The notes below the pieces were generated by a model. The model did not search any database. It saw only the letters and a program-made list of their open reading frames with translations, and was not told the origin of the DNA. A stretch of DNA of 64,000 bases. Origin: Bacteroides eggerthii (lineage in GTDB: Bacteria > Bacteroidota > Bacteroidia > Bacteroidales > Bacteroidaceae). Positions 43,521 to 51,604 of this stretch are shown piece by piece (the first letter of the stretch is position 1; each line of letters opens with the position of its first letter). The DNA is taken from NCBI RefSeq assembly GCF_025146565.1, contig NZ_CP102258.1, positions 3,814,001-3,878,000 of the forward strand, given 5' to 3'. The translations under genes were made by a program, and so were the position numbers.

Positions 43521-45623
43521 TTACTTTTTAAAAGGTATTGTTATTTTTATTGTCGTCCCTATCTCGCCAAATTCACTGTCAACGACGGCTACAGAGCCTC
43601 CAAGAGACTGAACACGAGTTTTTACAATATACAATCCAACGCCAGCACCTCCTTGCAACTCGGTTGTTGTATAGTACAAAGCAAAGATTTGTTCATTGTC
43701 TTCTTGGGGAATACCTATGCCTGTGTCTGAAACAAGGATCTCCAACATATCGTTTTGAACCTCGTAAGAGCAACGAATCACTTTCTGTTCTGACTTAGCC
43801 ATTGCTTTCACGGAATTGTCTATTAGGTTCTGCAGAATATCCCTAAAAAATTGTCGGTTCGCGTTCAGAACCAGCTTATCGGGAAAATCTGTCTGTAAGG
43901 ATATTCCTTCACGTGAGAAGACATCATCGTATTCACCCAGTATTTCCTCGAACGTGTTTTTTAAATCAACTTCCTCAGGAGTCAAGTTCGATTGTGAATA
44001 GCTAAGCATATAGTTAATCACACGGTTGAGTACTTTGAAGCGTTCATACATCTCTTTAGAATAGAGTATGAATAAATCTTCCTCCTCGGGATCGGGATAA
44101 TATCTATAGAAGAACTCCACCCTATCGCGTATTTGGTTAAGTGTGGTACGGACAGCATGAGTGATATTAATTGCAAACTGTTGTAGGGACATAATACTCA
44201 TATAGATGTTCTCCTTACGAGTAAAATCCTCTAAAGCTTTTTTTTGTTCGCTAATAGCAGTCTTTACACTACGGCCTGTCTTACGTACTTGTTTGATAAG
44301 AGGTTCTACAGTCAGCTTTAATTCTGGTTTTTGGGCGACTATATCATTAAAGGCTTCTACTAAAGAATTGATATCATCTGATGCAGCTTTTAGACCCTCC
44401 TGAGCATTGTCTCGTTTTGCTTGACGCATTTCCACCTTGTAATCTTGAAGAGCATTAAGTTGAGTGATGATAAATTTCTTCATCTCTCGATACTCGTCAT
44501 TGTCCACAAAGTCTTGGCGATTGGTCGCATCTATTATTTGAGGATTTCCATTTTTGGTGATGTCAATGACCCCCAAAAACTCACGTGTGCTTATTCTATT
44601 AAATATATCTTGATATACTCTTTTATCAATTCCTAAAATGTCACGTTTCAAATCTTGAATTTCGTTAGTTTCTGCAAAAGGCGTGGCAATGATACCATCA
44701 CGATAGACCTTAAATCCATCTATAGGGTCATTAGGAAAGGCTTTTCGGTAGTTTCTACGAGCTGGCTCGTCAAAGAAGAAAATCTTCATCCTTATTCCTC
44801 CAAAAGGTTTAAGTGGGATAAGATGATAATTAAAAGTACTCTTTTCCTTATCGTAGAAAATACTTTGCTGAAGCTTTTTAGTCTCGTCAAAGTCTATACT
44901 CAGAGAAATGGTCGCATTATTAAAGTCATCCAACGTTCTAATAGACTCTTGGTCTATATCAAATTCAGGTGCAATTACTCGCACTTTGAATGGGTAACTC
45001 AAATTTGCAAATGGTGAGACAATTTTTGAAATTTCACGCATTAAATGCTCAATTTCTTTCTTAGTCCAAGGCTCTCTGATGGAAGTAATTATCAATTTCG
45101 TTCCTGATACATCTGGATTTTCAGCATCATTATACGTATAGACATTCTCCATATCGGTAAATAGACGAATATCTGCCTCTTTTTCGGTTTCAGTGTAATA
45201 AGCAGTCCAGTCAATATCTACCTTTAGCCACTTTTCTTCCCCTTCCTTTTTAGTGATAACGGAAACCTTATCTCCTAGCTTATCTACAGCAAAACGTCCT
45301 ATACCTTTTTCTCCAACACATTTTCTATTGAAGGGTTTAGGTGAATATGGACGAGCGCGTTTACTTGAAGTTCCAATAACCATCCATTTGTCCCGAATAT
45401 CTTCAAACGACATTCCATATCCGTCATCTTCTACTCGAATAACTGCCTGTTTTTTCCCGGCTCCAACATTTTCAAAAATGACATTTACATTTTGGGCATT
45501 TGCATCGTAACAGTTTTTTACCAATTCGAACAAAGCAGTAACTCGATCTGTTATCAAATCGCGTCCGATTAACCGGAATGTACTGACGTCAAATCGCCAT
45601 TTTAGTTTATGATTATCGTCCAT
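43521..45623 (-). CDS. Two-GHKL-domain protein: MORC/Hsp90-like ATPase plus histidine kinase core
   Basis: The 700-residue protein has an N-terminal GHKL ATPase (N-box ELVKNCYDANA near residue 33, G1 EDDGYGM near residue 65, then GEKGIGRFAVDKLG near residue 105). A long middle region with a coiled part follows. A C-terminal histidine-kinase core has His489 in INITHAVRTTLNQIR, the N-box DILQNLIDNSVKA, G1 VSDTGIGIP and GAGVGLYIVKTRVQSLGG. No membrane segment is visible, so the sensor is cytoplasmic. It is co-transcribed with the methyltransferase and the receiver. Confidence 0.8.
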   Translation of the reverse strand: MDDNHKLKWRFDVSTFRLIGRDLITDRVTALFELVKNCYDANAQNVNVIFENVGAGKKQAVIRVEDDGYGMSFEDIRDKWMVIGTSSKRARPYSPKPFNRKCVGEKGIGRFAVDKLGDKVSVITKKEGEEKWLKVDIDWTAYYTETEKEADIRLFTDMENVYTYNDAENPDVSGTKLIITSIREPWTKKEIEHLMREISKIVSPFANLSYPFKVRVIAPEFDIDQESIRTLDDFNNATISLSIDFDETKKLQQSIFYDKEKSTFNYHLIPLKPFGGIRMKIFFFDEPARRNYRKAFPNDPIDGFKVYRDGIIATPFAETNEIQDLKRDILGIDKRVYQDIFNRISTREFLGVIDITKNGNPQIIDATNRQDFVDNDEYREMKKFIITQLNALQDYKVEMRQAKRDNAQEGLKAASDDINSLVEAFNDIVAQKPELKLTVEPLIKQVRKTGRSVKTAISEQKKALEDFTRKENIYMSIMSLQQFAINITHAVRTTLNQIRDRVEFFYRYYPDPEEEDLFILYSKEMYERFKVLNRVINYMLSYSQSNLTPEEVDLKNTFEEILGEYDDVFSREGISLQTDFPDKLVLNANRQFFRDILQNLIDNSVKAMAKSEQKVIRCSYEVQNDMLEILVSDTGIGIPQEDNEQIFALYYTTTELQGGAGVGLYIVKTRVQSLGGSVAVVDSEFGEIGTTIKITIPFKK

Positions 45624-45624
45624 A

Positions 45625-46710
45625 TTATTTGTGGGTTCTAATATGTTTTTTTATACTCTCTGCAATTACCTCGCCTAATTTTGGGGGAACAGCATTTCCT
45701 ATATAACGTGAAGCTTTAACTAAAGATACTTCTTGCTCATTAGGAAAGAATTTATATTTTATCGGAAAAGTCTGGAACAATGCAGCTTCACGTGCTGAAA
45801 TAGCCCTGTTCTGAACAGGATGTCCGAAACGCCCGTTACCTATACCTGTACAAAGTGTGGTCATCGTTGGAGCAGGCTCTTCCCAAGTCATGCGCCCATA
45901 AACACTACCAAAACTCTTACCACCTTCTTTCTTATGGCAATTTAACATAAGTTCCTCTGGCCAATCTCTCCAGCTTCCACCATATGGCGTAGCCTCAATT
46001 CTTCTCATATTCAATGCAGACAAGGCCCGGCAGCGATGCAACTTGTCTGTAGGACATTCTTCACCAGCTTGAAGAGGGGGAAGGTTACTGATTACATCGC
46101 CAACAGTCACGTAATTATCTTTTTGATGTGTTGGAGAAATCAATTCAATCTCACCTAATTTCGAGGCTAGCAATACTAATCGCCTACGTGTCTGTGGTAT
46201 GCCATAATCGGGACAATAAACCACATGATAGGAGACATAATATCCTTCTGCCTCAAGTGTATTAACAAAGTCTCCTAATACTGATTGAAGTTTAAATGAA
46301 GCTATAGCCGGAACATTCTCCATTGTAACGATGTCTGGTTGCACATCTTTAACAAGACGTCCAAATTCATAAAGAAGGTTGTATTTTTTTTTATCTTTAT
46401 TCTTGTTTTTAAATGCGTATGACGAAAAAGGCTGACAAGGAGCGCAACCAGCCAAAACTTTTATTGATTTCTTGGAATAGAAGGGTATTATGTCCTCTTT
46501 TTGAACTGTCCTAATGTCCTTGAAAATAAACTTTGCTTCGTTATTGGTTTCATATGCATACAAACAAGTCCAATCCAAATCGAAACCGGCTTTTATCTTG
46601 AGACCTTTTGACTTCATTCCATAGCTTAGTCCGCCTATTCCGCAAAATAGGTCAACCACCTCTATTGAAGGTAATTTCCCGCGTCGTTTATGTATTTTAC
46701 TTTTAGGCAT
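45625..46710 (-). CDS. C5-cytosine DNA methyltransferase
   Basis: The 361-residue enzyme has all main motifs: DLFCGIGGLSYG (motif I), GCAPCQPFSSY (IV, catalytic Cys), TMENVP (VI), QTRRRLVLLAS (VIII) and YIGNAVPP (X). Length and order fit a type II modification enzyme. No restriction endonuclease gene is next to it; the other cargo genes stand where it would be expected. Target sequence unknown. Confidence 0.93.
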   Translation of the reverse strand: MPKSKIHKRRGKLPSIEVVDLFCGIGGLSYGMKSKGLKIKAGFDLDWTCLYAYETNNEAKFIFKDIRTVQKEDIIPFYSKKSIKVLAGCAPCQPFSSYAFKNKNKDKKKYNLLYEFGRLVKDVQPDIVTMENVPAIASFKLQSVLGDFVNTLEAEGYYVSYHVVYCPDYGIPQTRRRLVLLASKLGEIELISPTHQKDNYVTVGDVISNLPPLQAGEECPTDKLHRCRALSALNMRRIEATPYGGSWRDWPEELMLNCHKKEGGKSFGSVYGRMTWEEPAPTMTTLCTGIGNGRFGHPVQNRAISAREAALFQTFPIKYKFFPNEQEVSLVKASRYIGNAVPPKLGEVIAESIKKHIRTHK

Positions 46711-46712
46711 AT

Positions 46713-46913
46713 CTATTCTGTGATAAGTTCTCGTTTTTCACATCCTAGCAAATCGGCAATTTTAGCTAGCGTCTGTAAGTCCGGCTGATGCATATTGGTA
46801 CACCATTTACTTACTGTAACAGTTGATACGCCCAATTGTTCTGCCAGCCATTTGCTTGTTCTCTGTTTCTCCACAAGAACCACTTTAAGCCGATTAAGAG
46901 GTCTTACATTCAT
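46713..46913 (-). CDS. XRE-family helix-turn-helix regulator
   Basis: The 66-residue protein is one Cro/C1-type helix-turn-helix (TSKWLAEQLGVSTVTVSKW near residues 19-37, then QTLAKIADLLGC). It heads the five-gene operon, 2 bp before the methyltransferase gene, and is likely its controller (C-protein-like). A good promoter lies just upstream. Confidence 0.85.
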   Translation of the reverse strand: MNVRPLNRLKVVLVEKQRTSKWLAEQLGVSTVTVSKWCTNMHQPDLQTLAKIADLLGCEKRELITE

Positions 46914-46936
46914 CTTTATTTAATTAAAATCAAATG

Positions 46937-46968
46937 CAAATATAATAAAAACAGGCAATATTACCAAA
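46937..46968 (-). promoter_or_regulatory. Promoter of the RIT cargo operon
   Basis: On the minus strand TTTG (46965-46968), then 20 bp, then TATATTTG (46937-46944) exactly fits the Bacteroides consensus and lies 24 bp before the XRE start codon. Confidence 0.75.
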
Positions 46969-46983
46969 TGCTTTATAGAAATG

Positions 46984-47128
46984 TATCCATAATTATAGTA
47001 GTTGAGTGTTGGTGCTCAACTACTATAAAGGTATAGAAAAATATCACAACTATGAAATTATTTATATGCTATATTTCAATCATTTGCAATATAAAGTTAG
47101 GATAATATCAAGGTTAGGATAACGGTGT
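46984..47128. repeat. Right terminal inverted repeat of the RIT element
   Basis: Reverse complement of the left repeat at 38389-38534 with few differences. It contains a matching palindrome, TATAGTAGTTGAG (46994-47006) and CTCAACTACTATA (47015-47027), and ends with GGATAA then the core CGGTGT. Confidence 0.85.
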
Positions 47129-47277
47129 CCGTAACCGATGTAAGGCATTTTCCCCCGGTGCCAGCCTTCCCACCGCTTGATGCAGGCTACCGCCTTATCT
47201 TTGTCAGACGGGGGATTTTCCGCCTTGCCGTACAAGACAAGTAACAGAAAGATCATAACAGCCGGTATTCTTTTCAT
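47123..47277 (-). pseudogene. 5' part of the split ICE lysozyme gene
   Basis: The first 51 residues of the conjugative-transposon lysozyme: signal peptide (MKRIPAVMIFLLLVLYGKAE) and the start of the catalytic domain, CIKRWEGWHRGKMPYIGYGH. Reading then runs into the RIT repeat and stops. The rest of the gene is at 38038-38368. Its start overlaps the end of the DUF3872 gene by 4 bp. Confidence 0.85.
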
Positions 47278-47732
47278 GCAGCCTCCTTGTTATTTTCTTC
47301 ATCCGTATCCTTTCCATTAAAATCATATGTCAATTGTTGCAGATTCCCCCAATTATCTTCAAGATAGAGGTCTATGGTCTGGGATTCCTTGCCGCTTTGC
47401 GAAGTATAGTAAAGACGGAATTTCCATTCGTTCAGCAGATAACGGTCATTGGGCTTCAGTACCGTTCCGTCCTCCATCTTCAGACTGCCCTTGCCGTCCG
47501 GCTGGAAATACCTTAGCGTATAGACGGTTCCGGCAAAGTTCCCTTCCGGCTTGATTTCCAGCCGGATTTCCACAGTCTCCCCATCGGTAATCTCATCCGC
47601 TACCGGCATGGTTTCTACCGTAAACGGGTATTCCTGTCTGATATCCAGCTCATTGTCACAAGCAACAAGACCAAGAAAGGAGAATGCCATACAGCAGGCT
47701 GTCAGCATAAAATCAAGGATTTTTCTTTTCAT
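47274..47732 (-). CDS. traQ: Conjugative transposon DUF3872 (TraQ-like) lipoprotein
   Basis: The 152-residue protein has a lipoprotein signal with lipobox LVAC followed by DNELDIRQEYPF, as in DUF3872/TraQ proteins of Bacteroides conjugative transposons. It is rich in beta strands (VEIRLEIKPEGNF). Start 47732 is chosen over 47816 because it gives the signal peptide. Its role in transfer is unknown. The lysozyme gene overlaps its end. Confidence 0.8.
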   Translation of the reverse strand: MKRKILDFMLTACCMAFSFLGLVACDNELDIRQEYPFTVETMPVADEITDGETVEIRLEIKPEGNFAGTVYTLRYFQPDGKGSLKMEDGTVLKPNDRYLLNEWKFRLYYTSQSGKESQTIDLYLEDNWGNLQQLTYDFNGKDTDEENNKEAA

Positions 47733-47752
47733 AGGTATGTATTCTTTTAAGG

Positions 47753-48340
47753 TTAGAAAATGTATTTTACTCCGATTCCATACTGGAAGTGGCAGATCCC
47801 CGAGGCACTGCCCCATACGAAACGCTCACGCAGACGCACCAGCAGGACAACCCTGTCGGACAGGTAGCCTTCCGCTTCCAGCGTTACCGCGCCGCCATAG
47901 ATGAAAGACTCGCATTGCTGCAAAACGGCTCCGTCATCCAGCAGCCGGTCTCCTTCGTTCACGGTCTCATAGCCCAACAGGGCGGAAGCGCCGAGGTTCA
48001 GGAAGAAGGACTTGCCGGGGGTGGAAAAAAACGTATGGTAATAACCGCCTTCCCCCGTATATTGCGACAAGGGTATATGCGTACTCCGGTAAGGGATGTT
48101 ACGTTTCAGCATCTCACCGCCAAACATCCACTGGTTTCCGTTCCCGGTACAGGTGGATACAGCCAGCGAGAAGGCATAGCCTGCATCGTGACGGTTTGCC
48201 CGGCTGTAAAATCCGTCGGTCATTTCAGTGGTGAAGCGGACGGCTTTCATTCCCGGCAGGCGGCGTTGGGCTTCTGCCTGCCCCGTAAAGAGGGCAAGCA
48301 GGAGGATAATAAAGAGGAAGTTTCTTTTCATGGCGTTCAT
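47753..48340 (-). CDS. traO: Conjugative transposon protein TraO
   Basis: The 195-residue exported protein (signal peptide ending GQAEAQRR) has TraO-type strands: FTTEMTDGFYSR, then FSTPGKSFFLNLGASALLGYE, and a C-terminal FQYGIGVKYIF that looks like an outer-membrane barrel end. TraO is part of the outer-membrane side of the transfer channel in CTnDOT-like systems. Overlaps traN by 4 bp. Confidence 0.85.
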   Translation of the reverse strand: MNAMKRNFLFIILLLALFTGQAEAQRRLPGMKAVRFTTEMTDGFYSRANRHDAGYAFSLAVSTCTGNGNQWMFGGEMLKRNIPYRSTHIPLSQYTGEGGYYHTFFSTPGKSFFLNLGASALLGYETVNEGDRLLDDGAVLQQCESFIYGGAVTLEAEGYLSDRVVLLVRLRERFVWGSASGICHFQYGIGVKYIF

Positions 48341-49251
48341 CTGACTTTCAGTTCATTGACGGTTTCTGCGCGTACCAGGTCCTCATTCTCCACATCAAAG
48401 GACTGATGCCGGCCGCCTTGCTTCTCATACATTTCCACTATCAGCTTCTTGTCGTCGGGAATGGTGAACTTGGGCAGGGCAAACACCGTCCGCTCGTTCT
48501 TCTTCCCGTCCACACGGGTCACATAGTTGAAGGCACGAAGCGGATAGATGACCTGTTCCTGCATGGCGGTACGTTTCATGATTTTCTTGTCCACGATCTT
48601 GAAGGTCACGAAGTCCACGTCGAAAGGCACGTTCGTGGCGTTCTTCACTTCGGTATGGAAATAGATCAGTTCGCCGTGCGCATAAAGTCCTTTAAGCAGA
48701 TATTGCACTCCGAACCGTTTGCAGCCGATGTGCTTGACCTTGCGTTTGTTCTGTTCATACACGGATTTCATGATCAGCCGTACCAGACGGGGAGACTCCC
48801 CGGCGAGTTCCTGCAAGTAGATTTCCATCGCATTGTTCGGACGGTTCACGGCCTCTCCGTCATGGATGAAGTCGCACATTTCCACATTCAGCAGCAAAGG
48901 CTCGTCGGCATACTTGACGTTGAATGTATAGAAGTTGCCGTCTTCGGTAATTACGCTCATGTTTGTCTCGCTCCGGAAATGTTTCCGGGTTGCCTTCACA
49001 CGGATCACATTTTCCGCACCGTCCGCCTTGCCCGCTATCAGATTGGGCGAACCCAGGTCCACATATCTCACGGGAGAGGGAAAAATAATATGTACGGTCT
49101 TGTCATATGTGATTTCCAGACCGTGCGGGGGAATCATCCGGCTGAATCCGATCTTGCGGCTCAGTCCTTCATAATAATCCCCGTTGCTCTGCTGCGCGTA
49201 TGCAGCCACTGTGCCCGCAATCAGGGCAAGCATCATCAGAATCTTCTTCAT
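48337..49251 (-). CDS. traN: Conjugative transposon protein TraN
   Basis: The 304-residue protein has a signal peptide ending AAYAQQ and the TraN (DUF4138-type) pattern: DKTVHIIFPSPVRYVDLGS near residue 35, then DFIHDGEAVNRPNN and later CKRFGVQYLLKGLYAHGELIYF. It is a VirB9-like periplasmic/outer-membrane part of the channel. Start 49251 chosen over 49305 because it gives a normal signal peptide. Confidence 0.9.
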   Translation of the reverse strand: MKKILMMLALIAGTVAAYAQQSNGDYYEGLSRKIGFSRMIPPHGLEITYDKTVHIIFPSPVRYVDLGSPNLIAGKADGAENVIRVKATRKHFRSETNMSVITEDGNFYTFNVKYADEPLLLNVEMCDFIHDGEAVNRPNNAMEIYLQELAGESPRLVRLIMKSVYEQNKRKVKHIGCKRFGVQYLLKGLYAHGELIYFHTEVKNATNVPFDVDFVTFKIVDKKIMKRTAMQEQVIYPLRAFNYVTRVDGKKNERTVFALPKFTIPDDKKLIVEMYEKQGGRHQSFDVENEDLVRAETVNELKVR

Positions 49252-49301
49252 GTGTGTTTCTTGGTTGATTGGTGAATAAATGGTTGATTTCCTTTCCTCC
49301 T

Positions 49302-50609
49302 TCATTTTTCAGGAGAATGCAGCAACAGCCGATGCCCGGCCTTCAGGGTGATTTTCACCGTGCGCATCTTCTTGCCCACATATTGTGACACACCCCGTAT
49401 CACCCCCTTGCCCACATCCGAGGCAATCTGCGCTCCGGCATCCGTTGAGATATTGATGCTGCTTCCTATAGAGGTGCCCATGCCGGCGGCAATCTCACGT
49501 GCGGCATCATACTCCATCGAGTTCGGTACAAGGATTCCCTGCTGCCCGTCAGCGTCATACACTTCGAGTTCCACCGGAAACAGCGTGCCCCTGTACTCCA
49601 CTGTCTCGATCAGGATTCCCATCCGTTCCCCCTCGACACGTGTGCCGCCGACCAGTACCGTACCTTTTGGGATAAGGAGATCGTCCACTGCCATCGGCTC
49701 AAGCAGGCGGATACGCAGTGCCTGTCCGTCAGATACGGTCTGCGTGCCATGCACACAGGCGGCGATGGTATTCCTGCCGGAAGATGGCATTTTGCCTACC
49801 GGGGTGTGGAAGCCGGTATTTCTCTCGCCTGCATATCCGGAAGCAATGTCTTCATTGCCTGCAGGCTGGGCCAGTGATGACACCATCCGGTTCTGTACCC
49901 GTTTTACAGGCCGGACAGCCGTCCGTTCTTTCCGGCTGTTTGGGGCATTGGTCGTAGAGGAAGCATCCAGCTCTTTCCCGTTGTAGCGGGCAGCCAGCTC
50001 GTAGGACTTTTCCAGCAGAGCCATCTTTTCTTCCAGGGTCTGGCCTTCCGCCTGTTCTTCCGCCGGCTTCCTTTCTTTTTCCAGATCCTCAATACGGCGG
50101 AGCAGATCGGCGTTTGGCTGATTTTCATTCCGGGTATATACAGTGCCCAGCGAACGGTTCATATTCCGGTAGGCTTCTGCAGAGGAACGGATGGAGCCGG
50201 GGGCTTTCCCCTTTTCCGGTTCCGGCGGAAGTTCCATGTTTGCTTTTCCTGCGGTAAGACCGGCAGTATCCTGACCGTCCTTGTTGAGCAGTTCGGACAT
50301 TTCCTGGAAGGTTCCCCTGCGCCATTTTTCCTTTTTTGCCAGTGCTTCCTGCTCGTAGGCGCTTACCTTGTTGCCCTCCATTTCCGAATCTTCCGGTGAA
50401 GGCATCTCCACGTTGAAACCCCTGCCTTTTTCCATTTCCGCCTTCTCCTTTTCCGACGGGCTGAATACCAGCAGGAGGAACCCCATGCACAGCAGGCAGA
50501 AAAACGGATAGACAATATACTTTGCGCGCCGGCGCTTCTCTTCGGGAGTCAGCGGCTTGTCATTTGACACTCCGAGCCATTCCCTGATTTTCTGAAAGTC
50601 CATTTTCAT
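49302..50609 (-). CDS. traM: Conjugative transposon protein TraM
   Basis: The 435-residue protein has one N-terminal membrane anchor (YIVYPFFCLLCMGFLLLVF) after EEKRRRAK, a long Glu/Lys-rich linker and a C-terminal beta-rich domain with ACVHGTQTVSDGQALRIRLLEP, typical of VirB10-like TraM. It spans from inner membrane to channel. Start 50609 or 50603 both possible; long upstream extension rejected because it overlaps traL fully. Confidence 0.88.
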   Translation of the reverse strand: MKMDFQKIREWLGVSNDKPLTPEEKRRRAKYIVYPFFCLLCMGFLLLVFSPSEKEKAEMEKGRGFNVEMPSPEDSEMEGNKVSAYEQEALAKKEKWRRGTFQEMSELLNKDGQDTAGLTAGKANMELPPEPEKGKAPGSIRSSAEAYRNMNRSLGTVYTRNENQPNADLLRRIEDLEKERKPAEEQAEGQTLEEKMALLEKSYELAARYNGKELDASSTTNAPNSRKERTAVRPVKRVQNRMVSSLAQPAGNEDIASGYAGERNTGFHTPVGKMPSSGRNTIAACVHGTQTVSDGQALRIRLLEPMAVDDLLIPKGTVLVGGTRVEGERMGILIETVEYRGTLFPVELEVYDADGQQGILVPNSMEYDAAREIAAGMGTSIGSSINISTDAGAQIASDVGKGVIRGVSQYVGKKMRTVKITLKAGHRLLLHSPEK

Positions 50610-50862
50610 GTTTATGGATGTTTGAATGAATGTTTCTTGTTCTTTCCGGCCGGAACACGACGGAACGGATATGTCCCATTGCCGGTCTTTGGCCCGGCTC
50701 CCCGAAACGGGATACACAGGAGAGAATCGAGTACAGGCAGGAGGCAGCAAGCAGGAACGAGGCCGTGCCTGCCAGAAGGATGCGCTGCTTTCCTGTCAGC
50801 CGCCGGCAGAACAGCCGTACCCGGCTGTCCGCATGGCCGAAGAATCCGCGTTTTCCCCTCAT
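50560..50862 (-). CDS. traL: Conjugative transposon TraL-like small membrane protein (DUF3989)
   Basis: The 100-residue protein has the TraL opening (DSRVRLFCRRLTGKQRILL) and one membrane helix (AGTASFLLAASCLYSILSCV). The position between traK and traM is the CTnDOT order. It overlaps traK by 4 bp and traM by 50 bp. Confidence 0.75.
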   Translation of the reverse strand: MRGKRGFFGHADSRVRLFCRRLTGKQRILLAGTASFLLAASCLYSILSCVSRFGEPGQRPAMGHIRSVVFRPERTRNIHSNIHKHENGLSENQGMARSVK

Positions 50863-51482
50863 CGTTCCGCACTTCTTATGTCCTTATTCTCCAGCACGGT
50901 AAACTGCTCGATAATGAATCCGTTGGGATTGTCATCCGAACGTCCTGTGTTTTGAAGCGAGCAGGAAGTTACGAGGCTGCGCTCGGTCACGTTGCTTTCA
51001 CGGATAATCAGCTGCCGGGCATATGTCCGCACCTTGTAAGGGTAGGCGGCAAAGTCGCACACCACGCTGTCCACATGCACCACCTGGTTGATGTTGCCTG
51101 AAATCAGGCGGTTGTAATACCCTCTTTCGGCAAAATCCACATAGTAGTGATAGGCACTCTTGTCTGCCAGTTGCAGGGCACGGTTGATATTGTGCTCGAT
51201 GGCATCCTTCTGGGGTGAGAGCGAGAAAAACAGTTCGTGAAAGCGCCTTACATGTTCCCGCGCCTCGGCAGGCCTGTTCTGTGAGAGGTCCTGCGAAAGG
51301 GCCATCATCAGCGATTTACCCCCGTCAAGCACATAGATTTTCTCGCGTTGCTTCTCGGCAAAGCGGTATGAGCTCCACAGCGCATATCCGGTAACGAGCG
51401 CACAGCAGCAGGCAAAGACCGCCAACATCAGGCGGATGCGCTTGAAGCTGCTCTCAATGTTTGTCAATGACTTGAATTCCAT
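50859..51482 (-). CDS. traK: Conjugative transposon protein TraK
   Basis: The 207-residue protein starts MEFKSLTNIESSFKRIR and has one membrane helix (LMLAVFACCCALVTGYALW). The TraK block YDFAERGYYNRLISGNI-like (VDFAERGYYNRLISGN) is mid-protein. It is the VirB8-like inner-membrane component of the transfer channel. A gap of 122 bp separates it from traJ upstream. Confidence 0.9.
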   Translation of the reverse strand: MEFKSLTNIESSFKRIRLMLAVFACCCALVTGYALWSSYRFAEKQREKIYVLDGGKSLMMALSQDLSQNRPAEAREHVRRFHELFFSLSPQKDAIEHNINRALQLADKSAYHYYVDFAERGYYNRLISGNINQVVHVDSVVCDFAAYPYKVRTYARQLIIRESNVTERSLVTSCSLQNTGRSDDNPNGFIIEQFTVLENKDIRSAER

Positions 51483-51604
51483 TTTTTTTGATGTCTGGTT
51501 TGAATGAATAAATATTTCCGGTATGACGGGACATCCCGTTCCGACAAGTCACCGGACCCGTCATCTTGGGTTGCCCGACTCATGGGAAGGAGGCTCCGCA
51601 GGGT

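Larger units (their letters stand above)
38363..47128. mobile_element. Recombinase-in-trio (RIT) element carrying a five-gene cargo operon
   Basis: Near-perfect inverted repeats of about 145 bp bound the element, and the lysozyme gene is split by it. Core bases CGGTGT occur at both junctions (38363-38368 and 47123-47128). Three overlapping plus-strand tyrosine recombinase genes start inside the left repeat, the hallmark of RIT elements. A convergent minus-strand cargo operon fills the rest. The length is about 8.76 kb. Joining the ends gives a site GGATAA-CGGTGT-TTATCC with inverted arms, a plausible circular attP. Confidence 0.85.

Noticed and set aside
38363..47128. RIT junction repeat CGGTGT as a transposase-type target duplication
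   Set aside because: Tyrosine recombinases share a core rather than copy a target, and the joined ends form a site with inverted arms, so a shared crossover core is the better reading.
47080..47277. Small complete secreted protein gene
   Set aside because: Its C-terminal residues come from the RIT repeat; the true protein continues at 38368, so it is half of a split gene.
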